Made by a program: the position numbers and the translations under genes. Shown in pieces: positions 20,876 to 31,358 of a DNA stretch of 64,000 nt. Numbering within the stretch: position 1 is the first letter of the stretch; each line of letters starts with the position of its first letter. The notes below the pieces were generated by a model, which saw only the letters and a list, made by a program, of their open reading frames with translations, did not search any database and was not told the origin of the DNA. Source of the DNA: Gilliamella sp. App4-10 (lineage in GTDB: Bacteria > Pseudomonadota > Gammaproteobacteria > Enterobacterales > Orbaceae); NCBI RefSeq assembly GCF_001690495.1, contig NZ_LZGS01000046.1:82602-146601 (forward strand), written 5' to 3'.

Positions 20876-21166
20876 ATGGCACGTGTAACTGTTCAAGATG
20901 CAGTAGAAAAAATTGGTAATCGCTTTGATCTCGTTATTGTAGCAGCAAGACGCGCTCGTCAACTACAAGTTGAAAATAAATCACCACTTGTTCCGGAAGA
21001 AAACGACAAGGAAACCGTTATTGCATTACGTGAAATTGAAGATGGTCTTGTCAATAAGCAAATTCTTGATATCGCTGACTTTCAAACGCGTCAAGACGTA
21101 GAGGCAGAAGCGCGTGCAACGCTTCATGAATCGATTCTCCTCGAAAACACGCCTTCGTACGAATAA
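20876..21166 (+). CDS. rpoZ: RNA polymerase omega subunit
   Basis: A 96-residue subunit that helps fold and hold the beta' subunit of RNA polymerase and forms part of a ppGpp site. [28 protein letters not shown] is the near-invariant N-terminus. AGGGG precedes the ATG. It heads the rpoZ-spoT-recG operon. gmk, which precedes rpoZ in E. coli, is not here, and a SulP gene lies upstream instead. Confidence 0.97.
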   Translation: MARVTVQDAVEKIGNRFDLVIVAARRARQLQVENKSPLVPEENDKETVIALREIEDGLVNKQILDIADFQTRQDVEAEARATLHESILLENTPSYE

Positions 21167-21184
21167 GCTTTACAGGAATTGCTT

Positions 21185-23293
21185 ATGCAATATTTTGATA
21201 GCTTAAAAGAGGTTGTAGCATTTTATCTTCCACCTAAACAAGTTGAATCGATACAAGATGCTTATCTTTTTGCTAAAAATGCACATGAAGGGCAATTCCG
21301 ATGTAGTGGCGAACCTTATATCACTCACCCAGTTGCAGTCGCAACAAATTTGGCTAATATGCGGCTTGATTATGAAACAATCATTGCCGCACTTTTACAT
21401 GATACTATTGAAGATACTTCTGTCACCTTTCAGGATATTACGAATAAATTTGGTAAACATGTTGCCATTTTAGTTGAAGGTGTCTCTAAACTTGATAAGT
21501 TAAAATTCCGTAACAGACAAGAGGCACAAGCTGAAAATTTTCGGAAAATGGTGCTTGCCATGACCGAAGATGTGCGTGTTATTTTAATTAAACTTGCAGA
21601 TCGCACCCATAATATGCGCACATTAGGTGCTTTAAGACCTGATAAACGTCGTCGTATTGCCAAAGAAACTCTCGAAATTTATGCGCCTTTAGCGCATCGT
21701 TTAGGGATTAATCATATTAAAACTGAACTCGAAATTTTGAGCTTTACTGCAATGCATCCCAATCGTGCTAAAGTGCTTGAAAAAGTAGTTAAAACGGCAA
21801 GAAATACACGAAAAGAACTTATTCAACAAATTTTGTTTGAAATACGTGGTCGATTATTAGAAGCCCATATTGACGCAGAAGTTACTGGTATTGAAAAAAA
21901 TATCTATGTCATTTATCAAAAGATGCAGCTACGTGAGCAGCACTTTCATTCTATCATGGATATTTACACATTTAGAATTGTGGTTAAAGATGTCGATGCT
22001 TGCTATCGCGCGCTTGGACTAATACATAATTTGTATAAACCACGTCTTAATCGTTTTAAAGATTATATAGCGATTCCTAAAGCAAATGGATATCAATCGT
22101 TACATTCATCGTTAATTGGACCACACGGCACTCCGGTTGAAGTACAAATCCGTACCGAAGATATGGATCAAATGGCCGAAATGGGGGTTGCTGCGCATTG
22201 GGTATATAATGAAACGGATGAATTAAACAATACGACCACACAAATCAAAGCGCAGCGCTGGATGCAAAGCCTGTTAGAACTGCAACAAAGTGTAGGTAAT
22301 TCTTTCGAATTTATTGAAAACGTAAAATCGGAATTGTTTCCAAAAGAAATTTATGTTTTTACTCCTAAAGGGCGTATTGTACAGTTACCTAAAGGAGCGA
22401 CATCAGTTGATCTTGCTTATGCAGTTCATTCTGATATTGGTTATCAATGTATTGGTGCAATTGTTGATCGTAAACCTTACCCTTTATCACAACCATTAAA
22501 GAGTGGGCAAACTGTTGAAATTATTACTTCACCAGAAGGTCGACCTAACGCGAATTGGTTAAATTTTGTGGTTAGTGCCAAAGCAAAGTCGCGTATTCGT
22601 CAGGCGCTTAAAACGCTTAAACGTGAAGATGCAATTGAATTAGGTCGACGTTTACTCAATCTTTCGTTAGTTAAATCTGGCGGTATTAATGCTTTGTCAT
22701 TAAGTCAAAAAGAACGAGTGGTTGAATTAGCTAAATTGTCCTGTTTTGATGATGTCTTAGCTGAAATTGGGTTAGGCAATATTATGAGTCATTTTATTGC
22801 CAAAGGTTTAGAACATAAAGCGCTGTTACAAAATAAATCAGAGCCAAATAAAACCCTTGTTATCACTGGAAGTGAAGGTGTCTTGGTTACGTTTTCTAAG
22901 TGTTGTCATCCTATTCCCAATGATCCCATTATTGGGCATGTCAGTCCTGAAAAAGGGCTAACAGTGCATCATGAATCTTGCCGAAATGTTACAGGCTATC
23001 AAAATAATCCAGAAAAATATATCTCACTCAAATGGGCGCCAGATATTTCTCAACGCTTTGTAGCCGAAATTTGGATTGATATTTTAAATACTCAAGGTTC
23101 TTTGGCGAATATACTTTCAATTATTAATGATGACGATACCCGACTACAATGGTTAAATACCGAAGAAAAAGATAGACAAATTTATACGGTTATTTTGCAG
23201 ATAGAAGTAAAAAATACTCAGCAACTTAATGAATTGATTCGTAAAATGTCATTACAACCAGATGTAGTGAATGTTACACGAAATATAAATTAG
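21185..23293 (+). CDS. spoT: Bifunctional (p)ppGpp synthase/hydrolase SpoT
   Basis: Controls the stringent-response alarmone (p)ppGpp. The 702-residue protein equals E. coli SpoT. Order: HD hydrolase domain with HDTIEDT (His72-Asp73), synthetase domain (RFKDYIAIPKANGYQSLHSS), TGS domain (FTPKGRIVQLPKGAT), and a C-terminal zinc-finger/ACT region (TFSKCCHPIPNDPIIGH). The intact HD motif indicates hydrolase activity. The ATG at 21185 has an AGGAA ribosome site; a TTG two codons earlier is less likely. It starts 18 bases after rpoZ and stops 5 bases before recG. Confidence 0.97.
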   Translation: MQYFDSLKEVVAFYLPPKQVESIQDAYLFAKNAHEGQFRCSGEPYITHPVAVATNLANMRLDYETIIAALLHDTIEDTSVTFQDITNKFGKHVAILVEGVSKLDKLKFRNRQEAQAENFRKMVLAMTEDVRVILIKLADRTHNMRTLGALRPDKRRRIAKETLEIYAPLAHRLGINHIKTELEILSFTAMHPNRAKVLEKVVKTARNTRKELIQQILFEIRGRLLEAHIDAEVTGIEKNIYVIYQKMQLREQHFHSIMDIYTFRIVVKDVDACYRALGLIHNLYKPRLNRFKDYIAIPKANGYQSLHSSLIGPHGTPVEVQIRTEDMDQMAEMGVAAHWVYNETDELNNTTTQIKAQRWMQSLLELQQSVGNSFEFIENVKSELFPKEIYVFTPKGRIVQLPKGATSVDLAYAVHSDIGYQCIGAIVDRKPYPLSQPLKSGQTVEIITSPEGRPNANWLNFVVSAKAKSRIRQALKTLKREDAIELGRRLLNLSLVKSGGINALSLSQKERVVELAKLSCFDDVLAEIGLGNIMSHFIAKGLEHKALLQNKSEPNKTLVITGSEGVLVTFSKCCHPIPNDPIIGHVSPEKGLTVHHESCRNVTGYQNNPEKYISLKWAPDISQRFVAEIWIDILNTQGSLANILSIINDDDTRLQWLNTEEKDRQIYTVILQIEVKNTQQLNELIRKMSLQPDVVNVTRNIN

Positions 23294-23298
23294 GCATT

Positions 23299-25392
23299 AT
23301 GATAAATCGTTTTTTTGACCAGTTACCGCTGATAAAGTTAACGGGAATTGGTGAAAGTCTAGAAAAAAAGTTTAATACATTAGGTGTCTATACTGTTAAA
23401 GATCTATTGTTGCACTTTCCTTTACGTTACGAAGATCGCACTTCGACTTGTGCCATTGGTGATGTGGCTATCGGTGAGTATACCACGATTGAGGGGTGTA
23501 TCATAAAAACTGAAGTGATCTTTAGACGTAAACAAATGTTAGTTTGTTATATTCAAGATGACTCAGGAATAGCGATATTAAGATTTATGAATTTCAATGC
23601 TGGAATGAAAGCAAGTTTAACGCCAGGTAAGTGGGTAAGTGCTTATGGTGAGGTTAAAAGAGGAAAAAGCTATCCTGAAGTAATTCATCCACAATATAAA
23701 ATTAAAGATAGTCGTGAAGCTAAATTGTTAGCTTCTGATTGCAATGAAGAAAGATATACGCCTGTCTATTCAACAACTTACGGACTTACGCAAAATATTA
23801 TTCGTAAATTGATACGCACTGCACTGCTACTATTAAAACGTAACCCACCAAAAGAAATCTTACCGACACCGCTAGCGAGTCGCTATTTCACTGTTTTTGA
23901 TTCATTAAATATTATTCATAATCCACCAATAGATACTGATATAAAGCAATTGTCGAATGGGGAACACCCTGCAATTAGACGGTTTATTTTTGAAGAATTG
24001 CTCGCCTATCATTTAAGCATGTTGATGTTGAAAACCGATAATCAAAAGCAACAAGCTTATGCAATGAATGTTAGTCAACAGTTTATCAAACCGTTTTTAT
24101 CTTCATTACCTTTTAACCCCACTCGTGCTCAGCAACGAGTGGTTCAAGATATTTATCAGGATATGGCAAAACCAATTCCAATGATGCGATTAATCCAGGG
24201 AGATGTTGGTTCTGGCAAAACGTTAGTTGCAGCACTAGCAGCACTCAATGCAATAGAAAATAATCGACAAGTGGTATTAATGGCGCCGACTGAAATATTA
24301 GCAGAGCAACATTATCACAATTTTAAACAATGGTTTGCTCCTCTTGGTATTTCTGTGGATTGGTTATCAGGGAGATTAACCGCTAAAAATAAGCGTCAGC
24401 GTTATGAGCGTATCTTAAATGGTGAAATTACCCTGTTAATTGGTACACATGCGGTGTTTGTTGATCAAGTGGAATTTTATTCGTTAGGTTTAGTGATTAT
24501 TGATGAACAGCATCGGTTTGGTGTTAATCAGCGCCTAAGTCTTTGGGAAAAAGGTATTAAAGATAATCTTTATCCACATCAATTAATTATGACCGCAACG
24601 CCTATTCCCCGAACATTAGCCATGACAGTTTATGCTGATCTCGATGTTTCAGTTATTGATGAATTACCACCAGGCAGAACGCCTATCACTACAGTTGTAG
24701 TACCTAATACTCGCCGAGATGAGATCATTGAACGTGTCAACCAAGCTTGTTTAGATAATCGCCAAGTATATTGGGTATGTACCTTGGTTGAAGAGTCTGA
24801 AACGCTTGATGCACAAGCGGCTGAAATGCTGGTTGCTGAATTACTGGCGCGTTTACCTCATTTAAGTATTGCGTTAGTGCATGGAAAAATGAAATCTGAT
24901 TTAAAGCAATCGGTCATGCAAGACTTTAAAGCCGGAAAAATTCAATTGCTTGTCGCCACAACAGTTATTGAAGTTGGCGTTGATGTACCTAATGCTAGCT
25001 TAATGATTATTGAAAATGCAGAACGTTTAGGTTTAGCCCAATTGCATCAGTTACGTGGACGAGTTGGACGAGGTTCGGCTGTATCTCATTGTGTATTAAT
25101 GTATCAAGCGCCCCTAAGCAAAGTCGCCCAAGCACGCATGAAAGTAATGCGTGAAAGTAATGATGGTTTTATTATTGCCCAAAAAGATCTTGAACTTCGT
25201 GGTAGTGGTGAAATTTTAGGGACTCGCCAAATGGGTACGGCTAATTTTAAAGTGGTTGATTTGATTCGTGATCAGCATTTGATTAGTGAAATCCAACACG
25301 CATCTTATGATATCCAAACAAACTATCCGCAAAGCGCCTTACAATTAGTTAACTGTTGGCTGCCAAATCGTGAAAAATATATTAATGTATAA
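23299..25392 (+). CDS. recG: ATP-dependent DNA helicase RecG
   Basis: Remodels stalled replication forks and Holliday junctions. The 697-residue protein has an N-terminal wedge/OB domain, Walker A GDVGSGKT at 301-308, the DExH box DEQH at 402-405, and the C-terminal helicase motif QLRGRVGRG plus the TRG region near GEILGTRQMG. It directly follows spoT; trmH, which lies between spoT and recG in E. coli, is missing here. Confidence 0.97.
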   Translation: MINRFFDQLPLIKLTGIGESLEKKFNTLGVYTVKDLLLHFPLRYEDRTSTCAIGDVAIGEYTTIEGCIIKTEVIFRRKQMLVCYIQDDSGIAILRFMNFNAGMKASLTPGKWVSAYGEVKRGKSYPEVIHPQYKIKDSREAKLLASDCNEERYTPVYSTTYGLTQNIIRKLIRTALLLLKRNPPKEILPTPLASRYFTVFDSLNIIHNPPIDTDIKQLSNGEHPAIRRFIFEELLAYHLSMLMLKTDNQKQQAYAMNVSQQFIKPFLSSLPFNPTRAQQRVVQDIYQDMAKPIPMMRLIQGDVGSGKTLVAALAALNAIENNRQVVLMAPTEILAEQHYHNFKQWFAPLGISVDWLSGRLTAKNKRQRYERILNGEITLLIGTHAVFVDQVEFYSLGLVIIDEQHRFGVNQRLSLWEKGIKDNLYPHQLIMTATPIPRTLAMTVYADLDVSVIDELPPGRTPITTVVVPNTRRDEIIERVNQACLDNRQVYWVCTLVEESETLDAQAAEMLVAELLARLPHLSIALVHGKMKSDLKQSVMQDFKAGKIQLLVATTVIEVGVDVPNASLMIIENAERLGLAQLHQLRGRVGRGSAVSHCVLMYQAPLSKVAQARMKVMRESNDGFIIAQKDLELRGSGEILGTRQMGTANFKVVDLIRDQHLISEIQHASYDIQTNYPQSALQLVNCWLPNREKYINV

Positions 25393-25452
25393 TTGTTGCA
25401 GTATTTTTTGAACAGATATTTAATGTTGTACTCATTTAGAGATAATGAGTTT

Positions 25453-25491
25453 ATGTGTGGGCTTCAACACTGTTGTTTTTAGTCCACACAT
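25453..25491. terminator. Terminator hairpin between convergent recG and ulaG
   Basis: ATGTGTGG (25453-25460) pairs with CCACACAT (25484-25491), with a second small hairpin (CAAC-ACT-GTTG) inside. It is the only strong structure in the 123-base convergent gap, so it probably ends both transcripts. T-tracts are weak. Confidence 0.6.
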
Positions 25492-25515
25492 TAAAGTTAA
25501 CATAAAATTGCAGAG

Positions 25516-26583
25516 TTATAAGAATGAGCGATAAGGTAATTCTGGCTCATCGGTAAAGATATCTCTAAATCCACGATAATGTTGATAATGCATTTTATGT
25601 TTATCGGTTGGATAAGTATATTTTCCTCCCACTTGCCAAAAGAAAGGCTTAAATTGATAATCTAGGCGATCTTTTTTCATTTGCCATAACACTTCGATTT
25701 CACGCGGGTCACTTTGGAAGTTGGCCCAAATGTCATGATGGAAAGGAATAACGACTTTAGTATTGAGTGATTCAGCTGCGCGCAAGATATCTGCTGAAGT
25801 CATTTTATCTGTTACACCACGTGGATTTTCGCCATAAGATAGCAATGCAACATCAATTTTATAATCATTACCGTGTTTTGCATAATAATTAGAATAGTGT
25901 GAATCACCAGAGTGATAAAGTGAACCACCCGTTGTTTCAAATAGATAGTTAACTGCTCTGTCATTCATGCCATCTAAAATAGATTTATCTGTAGATGATA
26001 CGCCTTTGGGTAGAGTAACGAGTGAAGTTCTATCAAAAGAGTCCAATACACGAATGGTTATGTCACCAACTTGAATTGTTTCGCCAACTTTGGCAACAAT
26101 GCAGCGATCTTCTGGAACTCCCCAACTTTTCCATAATTCTACACAAGCTTTAGGACCAATAAATTTAACTTTAGATGAACAGTTTTGAATGACAGCAGCA
26201 GCCACATTGACATCAATATGATCGGCATGATCGTGCGTTGCCATGACGGCATCAATTTGTTTTATTGCAAAAGGGTCAAGAACAAATGGACTGGTTCTTA
26301 AGTTTGGTTGTAATTCACGCACGCCACCCATACGCATCATTTGATGTTGTTTGTTCATTAATGGATTTGCGTGTGTTTTTTTTCCAGTGCCACACCAAAA
26401 ATCGACAGATATATTTGTATTACCAGCTGATTTTAACCAGATACCGGTACAAGCAAGCCACCACATTGTAAATGTGTTGGGTTTAACTTCTGTCGTTTCT
26501 ATTTCTTCATTAAGCCAGGTTCCCCATTCAGGAAATGTATTTAATATCCATGATTCACGGGTAATTTCGTTCACTTTACTCAT
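25516..26583 (-). CDS. ulaG: L-ascorbate-6-phosphate lactonase
   Basis: Opens the lactone ring of L-ascorbate-6-phosphate to 3-keto-L-gulonate-6-phosphate, the first step after PTS uptake. The 355-residue cytosolic enzyme has a metallo-beta-lactamase fold with the metal motif HDHADH (His117, His119, Asp121, His122) and resembles E. coli UlaG (354) throughout ([46 protein letters not shown]). It lies 25 bases behind ulaR and points away from the rest of the ula genes. Confidence 0.96.
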   Translation of the reverse strand: MSKVNEITRESWILNTFPEWGTWLNEEIETTEVKPNTFTMWWLACTGIWLKSAGNTNISVDFWCGTGKKTHANPLMNKQHQMMRMGGVRELQPNLRTSPFVLDPFAIKQIDAVMATHDHADHIDVNVAAAVIQNCSSKVKFIGPKACVELWKSWGVPEDRCIVAKVGETIQVGDITIRVLDSFDRTSLVTLPKGVSSTDKSILDGMNDRAVNYLFETTGGSLYHSGDSHYSNYYAKHGNDYKIDVALLSYGENPRGVTDKMTSADILRAAESLNTKVVIPFHHDIWANFQSDPREIEVLWQMKKDRLDYQFKPFFWQVGGKYTYPTDKHKMHYQHYRGFRDIFTDEPELPYRSFL

Positions 26584-26608
26584 ACTTTGTTCCTTTTACA
26601 ATTTATAG

Positions 26609-27370
26609 TTAAACTAAAATAACTTTAACGCCTTGCTCCTTAATGCATTCAATCACGTCCTTATTTGCTTGTTTCCCAGTAATTAAAATATCGATTTTAT
26701 TGACAGGACAAAAAAGCATGCCTGAATTGGCATTTTTATCAATTTTTGAACTATCAACAACAACAACTAAATTTTCGACTTGTTCAAGTATTTGCTGTTC
26801 AGCAACAGCGCCTAAAATTTCGTTTTTATAAAGACCGGTTGGCGTTAATGTTTTACCACTGGTAAACATCCATTTGCCTGCATAAGAATTGGTAATATTG
26901 GCAATGGGGTTAAGAATAATATTTTGTGTCTTGTTGTATAATCCTCCCATAATGATGACATTTTCATGGTCATGCTCAATTAAGTAACACGCTAATGGAA
27001 AGTAGTTAGTAATAATTGAGACATTTTTACCGCACAGTTCGCGACCGAGTAAAAATGCTGTCGAGCCACAGTTTATAATAATGTTTTCTTCATTATTGCA
27101 TAGTTTAGCAGCACGTATGGCAATGCGTGCTTTTTCGTGATAATGGTCAGTATTGTGATTATCAATTGGTACCCAAGTTGGTTTTACTTCTTCTAATCGC
27201 ATAATTCCATTGCGGACTTTTTTTACTCGTCCTTCTTGATCCAGTTTTGTGATGTCTCGCCGAGCAGTTGCGGGTGAAATAGCAAAAAGTGAAATTAACT
27301 CAGTAACTTTAACCATACCTTTTTCGTTAACTAATGCCACTATTTCGTTATGCCGAGATAGCTCGTTCAT
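26609..27370 (-). CDS. ulaR: DeoR-family repressor of the ascorbate genes, UlaR
   Basis: A 253-residue DeoR-family regulator. The N-terminal HTH is ISLFAISPATARRDITKLDQEGRVKKVRNG, followed by a sugar-phosphate-binding DeoRC domain (NCGSTAFLLGRELCGKN). UlaR in E. coli represses the ula operon until L-ascorbate-6-phosphate binds. The gene sits upstream of ulaG, and both diverge from the ulaA operon, so it likely controls both directions from the 354-base gap. Confidence 0.93.
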   Translation of the reverse strand: MNELSRHNEIVALVNEKGMVKVTELISLFAISPATARRDITKLDQEGRVKKVRNGIMRLEEVKPTWVPIDNHNTDHYHEKARIAIRAAKLCNNEENIIINCGSTAFLLGRELCGKNVSIITNYFPLACYLIEHDHENVIIMGGLYNKTQNIILNPIANITNSYAGKWMFTSGKTLTPTGLYKNEILGAVAEQQILEQVENLVVVVDSSKIDKNANSGMLFCPVNKIDILITGKQANKDVIECIKEQGVKVILV

Positions 27371-27530
27371 TATAACCTCTTTATAATTGTTGATTAAATG
27401 TGATTTAAATTGATGATAATTTTCATTTATATTTATGTCAATTATTTTAAAATTTAATTCACTAAAGTAGTTATCTAATTCATTGATAATAATAACTTTA
27501 ACTTAAAATTTTGCTCGTGCTTTTTTATCA

Positions 27531-27552
27531 AAATGTGATGAGTGTCACAGGT
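27531..27552 (+). promoter_or_regulatory. CRP binding site in the ula divergent promoter region
   Basis: TGTGA (27534-27538), a six-base spacer TGAGTG, and TCACA (27545-27549) make perfect CRP half-sites. E. coli ula is activated by CRP, so the ula genes here are probably also under catabolite control. The site lies in the gap 27371-27724 between ulaR and ulaAB. I could not place a convincing promoter at a defined distance. Confidence 0.75.
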
Positions 27553-27592
27553 GCGGTTATTAATCGTTTGGAAAAGTGATCGTTGTCAAATT

Positions 27593-27627
27593 AATCAAAA
27601 ATAATCATTGAATGAATTATTTTGATT
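27593..27627. promoter_or_regulatory. Inverted repeat, candidate UlaR operator
   Basis: The arms AATCAAAAATAAT (27593-27605) and ATTATTTTGATT (27616-27627) are near-perfect inverted repeats, one extra A apart, with a 10-base spacer. They lie about 50 bases after the CRP site and about 100 bases before ulaA. Position fits an operator; binding of UlaR is inferred only. Confidence 0.4.
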
Positions 27628-27724
27628 GTGGAAGATATCGATGTGTTTTAATTTTGATAAAACTTGATTTTCGAGATGTATTGTTTGAGTAATGAAAAAT
27701 GTCGATAACTGATGAGAGGAACAT

Positions 27725-29491
27725 ATGGAAGTAATCTATAACGTATTTTATATTTTTTATAGTCAAGTTATGACAAAGGCGCCTTTGTTGCTGGGTTTGG
27801 TAACAATGTTAGGTTATTGTCTATTACGTAAAGATATAACAACAATTTTAAAAGGTACCATCAAAACCATTGTGGGTTTTATGTTATTACAAGTTGGATC
27901 TGGCGTGTTAGTTTCAACTTTCAAACCTGTTATCGCTAAACTGGCAGAGTATCATGGCATTAAGGGATCTATTATTGATACCTATGCATCAATGGTGGCC
28001 GTTGAAAATGGCATGCATGAAAACTATTCATGGGTTGGTTATGCAGTATTGTTAGCATTGGCTATTAATATCGTGTTGGTGATTTTTCGACGTATAACAG
28101 GTATTCGAACCATCATGTTAACTGGCCATATTATGTTTCAGCAGGTCGGTTTAATTGCATTATTTTACTTTCTTTTTGGCTACAGTATGTGGGAAACCAT
28201 TATCTATTCAGCCGTTATTATCGCGCTTTATTGGGGGATCTTTTCGAATATGATGTTTAAACCCACTGAGGCTGTCACCGGTGGTGCTGGATTTTCAATT
28301 GGTCACCAACAACAAATTGGATCATGGATTGCCGTTAAATTAGCGCCCAAACTGGGGAATAAAAACGATTCGGTGGATAATTTAAAACTACCTAAATGGT
28401 TGCACATTTTTCATGATAGTATCGCTGCAACCACTATTGTTATGACATTTTTCTTCGGAATTATTTTACTTTCTTTTGGTTTAGATAATTTGCAAACCAT
28501 GGCGGGATCAACTCATTGGACAATCTATATTTTTGAAACTGGTCTTAAATTTGCTGTGGCGATCCAAGTGATTGTAAGTGGTGTGCGTATGTTTGTTGCT
28601 GAGCTGTCTGAAGCCTTTAAAGGTATTTCAGAAAAATTAATTCCCAATGCTGTATTGGCGATTGATTGTGCTGCCATTTATGCATTTTCGCCTAATGCCA
28701 TGGTATTTGGTTTTATTTGGGGAGCATTAGGACAATTTTTAGCGATTGCTTTATTACTTGTCTTTAAATCACCGATCATGATTATTCCTGGTTTTATTCC
28801 GATGTTTTTTTCGAACGCAACCATTGGTGTTTTTGCTAACCACTTTGGTGGTTGGAAGGCCGTTATGAAAATTTGTTTTGTAATGGGCATGATAGAGGTG
28901 TTTGGTTCGGCTTGGGTCATTTATATTTTTGCACAAAATGGTACACCGATTGATTCTTGGATGGGAATGGCTGATTGGGCAATATTATTTCCACCGATTT
29001 TACAAGGTTTATCTATTTCGCATTTATTTATCTATGTGCTTATTGCATTAGCCATGCTTTATATGTTCTTTGCTGCTAAACAGTTACGTTTGGATGAAGC
29101 CATGCAAAAAAATCAACCAGAGATAAATGATGAACATCAAGATATCAATAAAGCTGTAGTTGAAAAAATGGATGATATCGATACAAGCAAAGATCGCGCA
29201 GTTCGCATTTTGGCTGTCTGTGGTAGTGGCCAAGGTTCCTCAATGATGATGAAAATGAAAATTGCCAATTACTTAAATAAAAAAGGAATCCCGAATGAAA
29301 TGGACTCTTGTGCAGTGACTGATTATAAATCACGTCTTCCTAATGTCGATATTATTGTTGCTTCAAAACATCTTATTCATGAAATTGAAGTTAATGAAGG
29401 TCAGTATGCGTTAGGTGTACAAAATATGCTTAATCCACAAACTTTTGGTGATGAGCTTATTAAGCTGATTAATCAAGTAATTTCTAAATAG
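27725..29491 (+). CDS. ulaA: Ascorbate-specific PTS EIIC-EIIB fusion (UlaA-UlaB)
   Basis: Imports and phosphorylates L-ascorbate. Residues about 1-455 are the UlaA permease (EIIC) with about 11 membrane segments. After a charged linker of about 35 residues (ending DIDTSKDRA), residues about 492-588 form the EIIB domain. Its phosphocysteine motif VCGSGQGSS has Cys499. In E. coli UlaA (465) and UlaB (101) are separate; here one reading frame joins them without a stop. Fused IIBC ascorbate transporters are known in some other bacteria. EIIA is the next gene. AGAGGAAC precedes the ATG. Confidence 0.95.
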   Translation: MEVIYNVFYIFYSQVMTKAPLLLGLVTMLGYCLLRKDITTILKGTIKTIVGFMLLQVGSGVLVSTFKPVIAKLAEYHGIKGSIIDTYASMVAVENGMHENYSWVGYAVLLALAINIVLVIFRRITGIRTIMLTGHIMFQQVGLIALFYFLFGYSMWETIIYSAVIIALYWGIFSNMMFKPTEAVTGGAGFSIGHQQQIGSWIAVKLAPKLGNKNDSVDNLKLPKWLHIFHDSIAATTIVMTFFFGIILLSFGLDNLQTMAGSTHWTIYIFETGLKFAVAIQVIVSGVRMFVAELSEAFKGISEKLIPNAVLAIDCAAIYAFSPNAMVFGFIWGALGQFLAIALLLVFKSPIMIIPGFIPMFFSNATIGVFANHFGGWKAVMKICFVMGMIEVFGSAWVIYIFAQNGTPIDSWMGMADWAILFPPILQGLSISHLFIYVLIALAMLYMFFAAKQLRLDEAMQKNQPEINDEHQDINKAVVEKMDDIDTSKDRAVRILAVCGSGQGSSMMMKMKIANYLNKKGIPNEMDSCAVTDYKSRLPNVDIIVASKHLIHEIEVNEGQYALGVQNMLNPQTFGDELIKLINQVISK

Positions 29492-29518
29492 ATTTTCCAA
29501 TAAAAAAAGGAGTACAAC

Positions 29519-29992
29519 ATGGCTTTAAAAGAATCATTAATTGAGAATAACTCTATTTTGCTCAAAGCAGATGTTGCAACCTGGCAAGAAGCTATCAAGC
29601 TAGGCACGGATATGTTAGTTGCATCAAAAGCGATAGAGCCGTCCTATTACGATGCCATTATTAACTGCGTTAAAACAATGGGACCCTACATTATTATTGC
29701 ACCAAATTTTGCTATGCCGCATGCCAGACCTGAAGACGGCGTAAATCGAACTGCGTTTGCTTTAGTTACCTTAAAAAATCCCGTCTATTTTGAAGGTGAA
29801 GATGAACCAGTGGATGTTTTAGTAACGCTTGCTGGTAGTACGTCTGATCAGCATATGGAAGGATTAATGGAAGTGACCCAAATCTTAGATGATGAAAATA
29901 GCGAAACTGGTGTTGATCTTGACAAATTGAGGCGATGTAACTCAAAAGAAGATGTTTATGCCGTTATTGATCAGGCTTTGAGCGGAGGTTGA
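29519..29992 (+). CDS. ulaC: Ascorbate-specific PTS EIIA component
   Basis: Cytosolic phosphocarrier that passes phosphate from HPr to the EIIB domain of the upstream fusion. The 157-residue protein has the phosphohistidine His68 in the MPHARPEDG motif typical of the mannitol/fructose-like EIIA fold. Strong ribosome site AAGGAG before the ATG. Lies 27 bases after ulaAB and 3 bases before ulaF, so it is clearly in the operon. Confidence 0.95.
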   Translation: MALKESLIENNSILLKADVATWQEAIKLGTDMLVASKAIEPSYYDAIINCVKTMGPYIIIAPNFAMPHARPEDGVNRTAFALVTLKNPVYFEGEDEPVDVLVTLAGSTSDQHMEGLMEVTQILDDENSETGVDLDKLRRCNSKEDVYAVIDQALSGG

Positions 29993-29995
29993 GTT

Positions 29996-30688
29996 ATGTA
30001 TCAAGCTTTAAAAAAACGTGTCTTACAAGCTAATTTATTGTTACCAAAATATAATTTGGTCACCTTTACGTGGGGTAATGTGTCTGAAATTGATCGCACT
30101 AAAGCGGTTATTGCCATTAAGCCTTCTGGTGTTGAGTATAGCAATATGACCGTTGATGATATCGTGGTGGTTTCATTAACGGGCGACATTGTTGAAGGGA
30201 GGTTGAATCCTTCAAGCGATACTGCAACGCATATCGAACTGTATAAAGCGTTTCCTGATATTGGTGGTGTTGTACATACGCATTCACGTTATGCAACCAT
30301 TTGGGCTCAGGCTGAATTAGATATTCCTGCTTTAGGCACCACACATGCTGATTACTTTTATGGCGATGTGCCCTGCACACGTGAATTGACCGATAGCGAA
30401 ATTGCAACTGACTACGAAAAAAACACCGGGTTAGTTATTGTTGAAGAATTTAAATGCCGTGGGCTTGATCCTGTCGCAATGCCAGGAGCGGTGATTTCGG
30501 GACATGCGCCATTTTGCTGGGGTAAAAGTGCTTTTGATGCTGTACATAATGCCGTTGTACTTGAAGAAATCGCCATGATGGCATTGGCAACCCGCCAACT
30601 AAATCAGACAATTAAAATTCAACAAACTTTATCAGATAAGCACTACTTTCGCAAACATGGTGCGAATGCTTACTACGGTCAAAAATAA
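29996..30688 (+). CDS. ulaF: L-ribulose-5-phosphate 4-epimerase
   Basis: Last step of ascorbate breakdown: L-ribulose-5-phosphate to D-xylulose-5-phosphate, feeding the pentose phosphate pathway. The 230-residue class II aldolase-fold enzyme has the zinc-binding HTHSRYAT motif near residues 95-97 and the [18 protein letters not shown] block. It could equally be araD; the ula context decides. In E. coli ulaF ends the operon, while here it comes before ulaD. A GGAGG site precedes the ATG. Confidence 0.92.
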   Translation: MYQALKKRVLQANLLLPKYNLVTFTWGNVSEIDRTKAVIAIKPSGVEYSNMTVDDIVVVSLTGDIVEGRLNPSSDTATHIELYKAFPDIGGVVHTHSRYATIWAQAELDIPALGTTHADYFYGDVPCTRELTDSEIATDYEKNTGLVIVEEFKCRGLDPVAMPGAVISGHAPFCWGKSAFDAVHNAVVLEEIAMMALATRQLNQTIKIQQTLSDKHYFRKHGANAYYGQK

Positions 30689-30707
30689 AAGAGATAAGGA
30701 GAAAAAC

Positions 30708-31352
30708 ATGTCAACACCAAAATTACAAATTGCGTTAGATCAAACCGAATTAGCACCAGCCTTAGATGTGGCGAAAAATGTAGCAGGATTTGTCGAAATC
30801 ATTGAAGTTGGCACCATTCTTGCTTTTGGTGCAGGCATGCAAAGTGTAAAAAGGCTAAGAGAGCTCTATCCAAATCATATTTTAGTCTGTGATTTAAAAA
30901 CAACTGACGGTGGTGCGATATTGGCAAAAATGGCGTTTTCAGCCGGCGCAAATTGGTTAACAGTATCAGCCGCAGCTCACATTGCAACCGTTGAAGCATG
31001 TAAAAAAGTGGCTGATGAATTTAAAGGCGAAATTCAAATTGAATTATATGGTCATTGGACATTAGATGATGCGAAAGCGTGGCGGAAATTAGGCATTAAG
31101 CAAGCAATATATCATCGGTCACGCGATGCTGAACTTGCTGGTATTGGCTGGAGTGAGGATGATTTAATTAAAATGCGTCAACTTTCTGATTTAGGGTTAG
31201 AACTGTCAATTACAGGCGGCATTGTACCTGAAGATATACATCTATTTGCGGGTATTAAAACCAAAGCGTTTATTGCTGGACGTGCTTTGGCTAGTGAAAA
31301 CGGTCAAAAAACTGCGCATGCATTAAGAGAACAGATTGCAAAATATTGGTAA
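30708..31352 (+). CDS. ulaD: 3-keto-L-gulonate-6-phosphate decarboxylase
   Basis: Decarboxylates 3-keto-L-gulonate-6-phosphate to L-xylulose-5-phosphate. The 214-residue TIM barrel of the OMP decarboxylase suprafamily shows EVGTILAFGAG, the catalytic DLKTTDGG (Asp-x-Lys-x-x-Asp) and the phosphate-binding GGIVPED and FIAGRALAS loops. An in-frame upstream start overlaps ulaF; the ATG at 30708 with AAGGAG matches the E. coli start (MSLPMLQVAL) and is chosen. A strong hairpin follows. Confidence 0.95.
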   Translation: MSTPKLQIALDQTELAPALDVAKNVAGFVEIIEVGTILAFGAGMQSVKRLRELYPNHILVCDLKTTDGGAILAKMAFSAGANWLTVSAAAHIATVEACKKVADEFKGEIQIELYGHWTLDDAKAWRKLGIKQAIYHRSRDAELAGIGWSEDDLIKMRQLSDLGLELSITGGIVPEDIHLFAGIKTKAFIAGRALASENGQKTAHALREQIAKYW

Positions 31353-31358
31353 CAACCG

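Noticed and set aside
30117..30407. 96-codon minus-strand ORF inside ulaF
   Set aside because: Antisense to a conserved enzyme gene, rich in His/Arg/Gln as expected for a shadow frame.
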